A DNA stretch of 64,000 nucleotides from [Haemophilus] felis (GTDB taxonomy: Bacteria > Pseudomonadota > Gammaproteobacteria > Enterobacterales > Pasteurellaceae). The notes beneath the pieces were generated by a model. It searched no databases and was not told the origin of the DNA. It was given only the letters and a program-made list of their open reading frames with translations. Both the position numbers and the translations under genes were made by a program. Where the stretch lies: positions 7,574 to 71,573 of the forward strand of contig MUYB01000020.1 of assembly GCA_002015125.1 (NCBI GenBank), written 5' to 3'. Positions 59,916-64,000 of the stretch are shown here, in pieces (within the stretch, counting starts at the first letter, position 1; each line of letters begins with the position of its first letter).

Positions 59916-60542
59916 TTAGAATACGCCCAGGTTGCGTAAACCTCCGGTGATAATTTCAATCCCCAAAGACATTAGTAACACCCCCATAATACGAGTGATC
60001 ACGTTGGAGCCTGTTTTACCTAAACGTCTGATGAATGGCTCGGAATAACGAAAAAGTAAGTAGCAGCCGAAGCCGAAAAGAGCGATGGTTGCGGAAGCAT
60101 AAAGATAATCTATCAGGCTGTGTTGGGCAGCGCCGAAAACGATAGTTGCACTGATTGAACCAGGCCCCGCCATAATTGGCATTGCCAGCGGAACGACGGC
60201 GATGTTTTGGAAATCTTCGATGTTTTCGTTCTTCTCTTCTTTATTGATTTTGTGTTCACCAATTTTACCGTTGATCATCGTTAAAGCGATTAATACAACA
60301 ATGACACCGCCAGCGATACGGAAAGAGTCGATAGAGATGTGAAAGGCGTTAAGAATAAAGTTACCAAAATAAAGACTGACTAATAAAATCACTACGATTG
60401 AAAAACAAGTGACTAAACCTGTACGGTTACGTTCAACTTTATTTTGACTGGATGTCATCGAATAAAAAACAGGCACAACACCAAGCGGGTTGACCAAGGC
60501 AATTAATCCAATAAAAAACTGTAAATAAATACCAATATCCAT
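59916..60542 (-). CDS. MarC-family membrane protein
   Basis: This 208-residue inner-membrane protein with six hydrophobic segments belongs to the MarC/YchE/YhgN family (UPF0056). Signature-like stretches are ALVNPLGVVPVFYSMTS near the N terminus and AVVPLAMPIMAGPGSISATIV in the middle, the twin NPxG/GPG re-entrant motifs of the family. Function is unknown; an old link to antibiotic resistance was not upheld. It is followed by a TGTGCGA/TCGCACA hairpin (59883-59906) and by lipA on the same strand further down. Confidence 0.85.
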   Translation of the reverse strand: MDIGIYLQFFIGLIALVNPLGVVPVFYSMTSSQNKVERNRTGLVTCFSIVVILLVSLYFGNFILNAFHISIDSFRIAGGVIVVLIALTMINGKIGEHKINKEEKNENIEDFQNIAVVPLAMPIMAGPGSISATIVFGAAQHSLIDYLYASATIALFGFGCYLLFRYSEPFIRRLGKTGSNVITRIMGVLLMSLGIEIITGGLRNLGVF

Positions 60543-60607
60543 AGGAAACCTGAACTGTAATTAAAGAGGTGTGTATTATAGAACGCCGTATTTGAGAAAA
60601 AAACAAT

Positions 60608-60650
60608 AAAAGCACGGTAAGCTTATCATTGATAAATAAACCGTGCTTTA
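60608..60650 (-). terminator. Hairpin downstream of lipA
   Basis: Stem AAAGCACGG/CCGTGCTTT with a 23-base loop, followed on the minus strand by TATTGTTTTTTTC, 11 bases after the lipA stop. Confidence 0.8.
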
Positions 60651-60660
60651 AGCTTTATGT

Positions 60661-61623
60661 TTATTTTACCAGCTCCCCTTTGGCTTGTAGGTCGGCGTGA
60701 TATGAGGAACGCACAAAAGGACCGCAAGCAGCATGTTCAAACCCCATTTCTTGGGCTTTATCACGGAACATATCAAATTCTGTAGGCGGTACATAACGAG
60801 CTACGGGTAAATGATGACGACTAGGTTGTAAATATTGACCAAGAGTTAACATCGTTACGCCGTGATCACGCAAATCTTGCATCACCTGCAAAATTTCCTC
60901 ATTGGTTTCACCTAAGCCCACCATAATGCCTGATTTCGTTGGAATATTAGGGAACATCGCTTTAAAGTCTTTAAGTAATTTTAAAGACCATTGATAATCT
61001 GCGCCCGGACGAATTTCACGATATAAACGCGGCACATTTTCCAAGTTATGATTGAACACATCAGGCGGATTATCTTTCAATTTTTCCAAGGCTTGCTCAA
61101 TACGACCACGAAAATCTGGCACTAAAATCTCAATTTTAATGCCTGGATTGAGGCGACGAATTTCTTTCACACATTCCGCAAAATGCCCTGCACCACGATC
61201 AGGCAAATCATCACGATCCACTGAGGTAATCACCACATATTTGAGTTTCATATCCTGAATTGTCTCTGCCAGCTTGCGAGGCTCATCTTGATCTGGCGGC
61301 AAGGGTTTGCCGTGAGCAACATCACAAAACGGACAACGGCGTGTACAAATCGCCCCCAAAATCATAAAGGTCGCCGTGCCGTGATTGAAGCATTCGTGCA
61401 AATTTGGACAAGATGCTTCCTCACAAACCGAGTGCAAACCGTGGCGACGCATACCATTTTTGATACTTTCAATTTTGGCAGAACTGGCGGGGAGTTTGAT
61501 TTTCATCCACTCAGGTTTTTTCAGCAGTTCTTGATTTGGATCGATATTTTTCACTGGAATGATCGAGGTTTTCGCTGCATCACGATATTTCACCCCTCGC
61601 TCCATTTTGAAAGCTGTTGTCAT
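60661..61623 (-). CDS. lipA: Lipoyl synthase
   Basis: This 320-residue radical SAM enzyme inserts two sulfurs into the octanoyl group on lipoyl domains. Auxiliary cluster cysteines [12 protein letters not shown] and radical SAM cluster CTRRCPFCD, with the C-terminal serine in [14 protein letters not shown]. Also [14 protein letters not shown]. Length normal. It is the second step after lipB, on the same strand, with an uptake-signal dyad between them. Confidence 0.97.
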   Translation of the reverse strand: MTTAFKMERGVKYRDAAKTSIIPVKNIDPNQELLKKPEWMKIKLPASSAKIESIKNGMRRHGLHSVCEEASCPNLHECFNHGTATFMILGAICTRRCPFCDVAHGKPLPPDQDEPRKLAETIQDMKLKYVVITSVDRDDLPDRGAGHFAECVKEIRRLNPGIKIEILVPDFRGRIEQALEKLKDNPPDVFNHNLENVPRLYREIRPGADYQWSLKLLKDFKAMFPNIPTKSGIMVGLGETNEEILQVMQDLRDHGVTMLTLGQYLQPSRHHLPVARYVPPTEFDMFRDKAQEMGFEHAACGPFVRSSYHADLQAKGELVK

Positions 61624-61644
61624 TCTTGTTCCTTTAAATATAAA

Positions 61645-61666
61645 AAGTGCGGTTAGTTCCGCACTT
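61645..61666. terminator. Uptake-signal dyad between lipB and lipA
   Basis: AAGTGCGGT (61645-61653) faces TCCGCACTT (61658-61666), forming an 8-bp stem flanked by A and T runs. One arm is a perfect uptake word, the other has one mismatch. It may partly terminate lipB transcripts. Confidence 0.8.
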
Positions 61667-61672
61667 TGTTTG

Positions 61673-62326
61673 TTAAGAATTTGTTACATTATATCCTAAT
61701 AGCGCGCTAAAGTGTGTAACTAATTTGTTACTGACAATATCGCAATTCGCCTGTTCTTGACCGATAAAATCTGCCAGTTGGCACATTTCTAATCCAGCAT
61801 AGCCGCAGGGGTTGATGCTCAAAAAGGGGGTGAGATCCATATTGACGTTGAGAGCGAGTCCGTGGAATGAGCAGCCTTTGCGAATGCGTAAACCAAGAGA
61901 GCAAATTTTTTTGCCCTCAATATAAACGCCTGGGGCGTCGGGTTTTGGGTAGGCGTTAATGCCGTATTCTGCAAGGGTGTTGACCACCGTTTGTTCCAAC
62001 GCCGTTACCAATTGACGCACATTTAGCTCCGCCCCTTGTGCTTTGCGGCGTTTAATGTCAATCAGCACATACATCACTTGCTGCCCTAAGCCGTGATAGG
62101 TGATTTGCCCACCACGATCCGATTGCACCACAGGAATTTGAGTTTGTTGCAATAAATGTTCTGCTTTGCCAGCTTGCCCTTGTGTAAATACCGCTGGGTG
62201 TTGGACCAGCCAAATTTCGTCGCAGGTTGTTTCATTGCGAGTATCGGTAAAGGCTTGCATTTGTTGCCAAACTTGTTGGTAATCTTGGATTCCCAATTGG
62301 CGCACAATAAGGTTAGGTTTGTTCAC
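61673..62326 (-). CDS. lipB: Octanoyl-ACP:protein octanoyltransferase
   Basis: This 217-residue enzyme moves octanoate from acyl carrier protein to lipoyl domains. Marks: the [15 protein letters not shown] loop (HGPGQ-type), the catalytic lysine region [17 protein letters not shown] and the catalytic cysteine in [15 protein letters not shown]. Start overlaps closely with the ybeD end (one base apart). Works with lipA downstream. Confidence 0.96.
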   Translation of the reverse strand: MNKPNLIVRQLGIQDYQQVWQQMQAFTDTRNETTCDEIWLVQHPAVFTQGQAGKAEHLLQQTQIPVVQSDRGGQITYHGLGQQVMYVLIDIKRRKAQGAELNVRQLVTALEQTVVNTLAEYGINAYPKPDAPGVYIEGKKICSLGLRIRKGCSFHGLALNVNMDLTPFLSINPCGYAGLEMCQLADFIGQEQANCDIVSNKLVTHFSALLGYNVTNS

Positions 62327-62327
62327 G

Positions 62328-62621
62328 TTATAGCACCATTCTAACGCCGTTAATCTTGGCTAATTCCACATAGAGCGTTTCTACTTGCTCAATGTTTTCC
62401 GCAATAATATCCACTGAAACTGAATTGTAAGTGCCTTTGCTACTGAGTTGTTGGCGCGGATTGTAATCACCTTTCGCATATTGCTGCACGACGGAAATAA
62501 CGTCGTCAACTAAGGCTTCTCGGTTTGCTCCCACCACTTTGAAGGTAAAGCGACAAGGAAATTCTAATAAATCTTTTAATTGTGCTTGAGGAATATCATT
62601 CAGCTTGATTGCTTTGCTCAT
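62328..62621 (-). CDS. ybeD: UPF0250 / DUF493 protein YbeD
   Basis: This 97-residue protein has the ACT-like DUF493 fold: [20 protein letters not shown], then [20 protein letters not shown]. Function not established; it commonly lies between dacA and lipB, as it does here on the lipB side. One base from lipB, so translation is coupled. Confidence 0.93.
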   Translation of the reverse strand: MSKAIKLNDIPQAQLKDLLEFPCRFTFKVVGANREALVDDVISVVQQYAKGDYNPRQQLSSKGTYNSVSVDIIAENIEQVETLYVELAKINGVRMVL

Positions 62622-62686
62622 TGCAGATCCTGTTTTTCATAAAGGTTAAAAAAGTGGCGTATTATAGTCGTTAACTCAAGTACTGA

Positions 62687-63874
62687 CTAGCGTTTGAACT
62701 TATCCAAGCCTAACGCCAGCTTCATTAATTCTGTTTTGATTAAGGGTAAACGTTCGGTGGCACTTAAGCCGATACCTCGAATGAATTTTTTCACAGGGTT
62801 ATCGCCGCTGAATAAGGTTTTCAATCCTTGCATCGCCGCCAGCATTTTTACCGCTTCCACTTTGCGTTGACGTTCATATTGACGCAAATGGCGATAATCG
62901 CCAATGTCTCTGCCGTTGTTTAGATTATGTTGAATGCAATGTGCCAAATCAACGGCGTCTTGGAAACCGAGGTTAACGCCCAATCCTGCCAGTGGATGAA
63001 TGGTGTGGGCGGCGTCGCCCACTAACGCAATTCGAGGGCGTGCGAATGAGCGAGCATAGCGAGCAGTGAGCGGAAATGTTTGCCGTTCGGAAGCCAGTTG
63101 GCACAAGCCAAGATGATTATCGAATGCCACCGTAAGATGACGGTTAAAAGTGTCGGCGTCGCATTCACACAGCATTTGAGCCTGCTCTGGCGGCAAGGAC
63201 CATACAATGGAACAAAGATGAGCTTCGTGCAGCGGTAAAAACGCTAAAATGCTGTCGCCGCTGAAAATTTGTCTCGCACAGTGTTGATGTGGTTCGGCGG
63301 TTTGTACGTTGCACACCAAAGCCTGATGCCCATAATCTCGAAAACTCAGCGGAATGTCCGCTTGTTTGCGTAACCAAGAATGTGCACCATCCGCCCCTAC
63401 CACTAATTTGGCAGACAAAAATTGTCCATTGTTAAGGGTTAAAATGGCGTTGCTGTCCGTAATGCCTAGGGATTGCGGCGACGCATTAATCATTTCCACG
63501 TTGCTTTGTTGGCTGACTTTTTGCCATAAACTTTGTTGAATCAATTGATTTTCAACGATATGCCCCAAATGAGACAACCCCAAACCTTGTGTGTCAAAAT
63601 GAATCTTAGCAAAGCTATCTTTTTCCCATACCAACATTTGATCATAAGGATTTTGGCGAGCCAAATTCTGCCAAACATCCATTTCCATCAGCAAATTTTC
63701 GCTAGCCAAATTTAACGCACTTACTCTGGTGCCGATTTCATCTGACGCCGTCGGCACTTTGCTTTCAATGATCGCAATGTTGATGTCGCCGCCGTTATGT
63801 TGTGGTGCAAGGCGAGCTGCTAAAGCCAGCCCCACCATACCGCCGCCGATAATCACCAGATCAAATGTTTTCAT
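62687..63874 (-). CDS. ubiI: FAD-dependent ubiquinone-pathway hydroxylase (UbiI/VisC-like)
   Basis: This 395-residue flavoprotein monooxygenase hydroxylates the ubiquinone precursor ring. FAD motif IIGGGMVGLALAARL at the N terminus, middle VVGADGAHSWLRKQ (DG motif), and LVGDAAHTIHPLAGLGVNLG (GD motif, UbiH/F/I signature). UbiI, UbiF and UbiH are close relatives; UbiI is chosen for its place right behind a ubiH-like gene, as in E. coli. Ribosome site GGAAGATAGGA. It follows the ubiH stop by 15 bases. Confidence 0.85.
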   Translation of the reverse strand: MKTFDLVIIGGGMVGLALAARLAPQHNGGDINIAIIESKVPTASDEIGTRVSALNLASENLLMEMDVWQNLARQNPYDQMLVWEKDSFAKIHFDTQGLGLSHLGHIVENQLIQQSLWQKVSQQSNVEMINASPQSLGITDSNAILTLNNGQFLSAKLVVGADGAHSWLRKQADIPLSFRDYGHQALVCNVQTAEPHQHCARQIFSGDSILAFLPLHEAHLCSIVWSLPPEQAQMLCECDADTFNRHLTVAFDNHLGLCQLASERQTFPLTARYARSFARPRIALVGDAAHTIHPLAGLGVNLGFQDAVDLAHCIQHNLNNGRDIGDYRHLRQYERQRKVEAVKMLAAMQGLKTLFSGDNPVKKFIRGIGLSATERLPLIKTELMKLALGLDKFKR

Positions 63875-63889
63875 TCCTATCTTCCTTTT

Positions 63890-64000
63890 TTACACCCAGC
63901 CCAGCGTGGGTTTTGCAAAATGTTGTCGCAACAAACTGGCGTGCGATAACGTCAACAGCCCTAAATTTCGCCCCACTTGCAACGGCAATAATTGATGAGT
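63890..64000 (-). CDS. ubiH: 2-octaprenyl-6-methoxyphenol hydroxylase, C-terminal end
   Basis: The last 36 codons of a gene running off the right edge. The reading LLPLQVGRNLGLLTLSHA and the final TLGWV match the UbiH C terminus. It lies 15 bases ahead of ubiI on the same strand. The start lies outside the window. Confidence 0.8.
   Translation of the reverse strand, partial: THQLLPLQVGRNLGLLTLSHASLLRQHFAKPTLGWV

Overview
The window looks like the chromosome of a Pasteurellaceae bacterium in the Haemophilus/Aggregatibacter group. Three things point there: the gene families (Protein E-like lipoprotein, OmpP2-like porin, short SecM ahead of secA, IS1016-type transposase, AfuABC iron uptake), gene blocks familiar from Haemophilus (fadR-nhaB-dsbB, purM-purN, pilW-rlmN, glnB-mog, ybeD-lipB-lipA, waaA-coaD), and a few copies of the Haemophilus-type DNA uptake word AAGTGCGGT. 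Only about five perfect copies were found by eye, far fewer than in H. influenzae, so the genus is left open. Species is not assigned. Layout: positions 1-3611 are a scarred accessory segment. It holds a decayed serC (window edge), a YadA-like adhesin whose promoter spacer contains a run of 15 G, an IS1016-like element that has cut off a carbamate-kinase-like gene, and the 3' half of a tRNA-Leu gene that looks like an integration-site scar. From 3685 to 21200 the genes are mostly housekeeping: a flavoprotein, a Fur-type ferric iron ABC transporter, fadR/nhaB/dsbB, mltF with a tiny basic protein coupled behind it, cmoA, three tRNA-Val, gltX, tRNA-Ala, a Protein E-like lipoprotein, purMN behind a PurR box, and upp/uraA. 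From 21274 to 26390 lies a compact four-gene chaperone-usher fimbrial operon (pilin, chaperone, usher, tip adhesin), with an A/T homopolymer between its likely promoter elements. From 26687 to 43368 are core genes: rsmC, holD-rimI, hldD, mutT, secM-secA, dciA, pilW-rlmN, an AI-2E-family permease, glnB, mog, groSL with a sigma-32-type promoter and a twin-hairpin repeat between the genes, aspA, and ilvE behind a possible attenuator. From 43772 to the end: yfcH-argR, a 202-residue trimeric autotransporter, pgi, an OmpP2-like porin with a structured leader, mfd, glmU-selB, waaA-coaD, gdhA, marC, lipB-lipA with ybeD, and ubiI with the end of ubiH. Joint picture: the envelope and surface functions stand out. 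There are two trimeric autotransporters, one fimbrial operon, one adhesin-like lipoprotein and one major porin. Two of these surface loci have homopolymeric tracts placed where slippage would change promoter spacing, which suggests phase-variable expression. No CRISPR array, rRNA operon, complete prophage or obvious defence island was seen.
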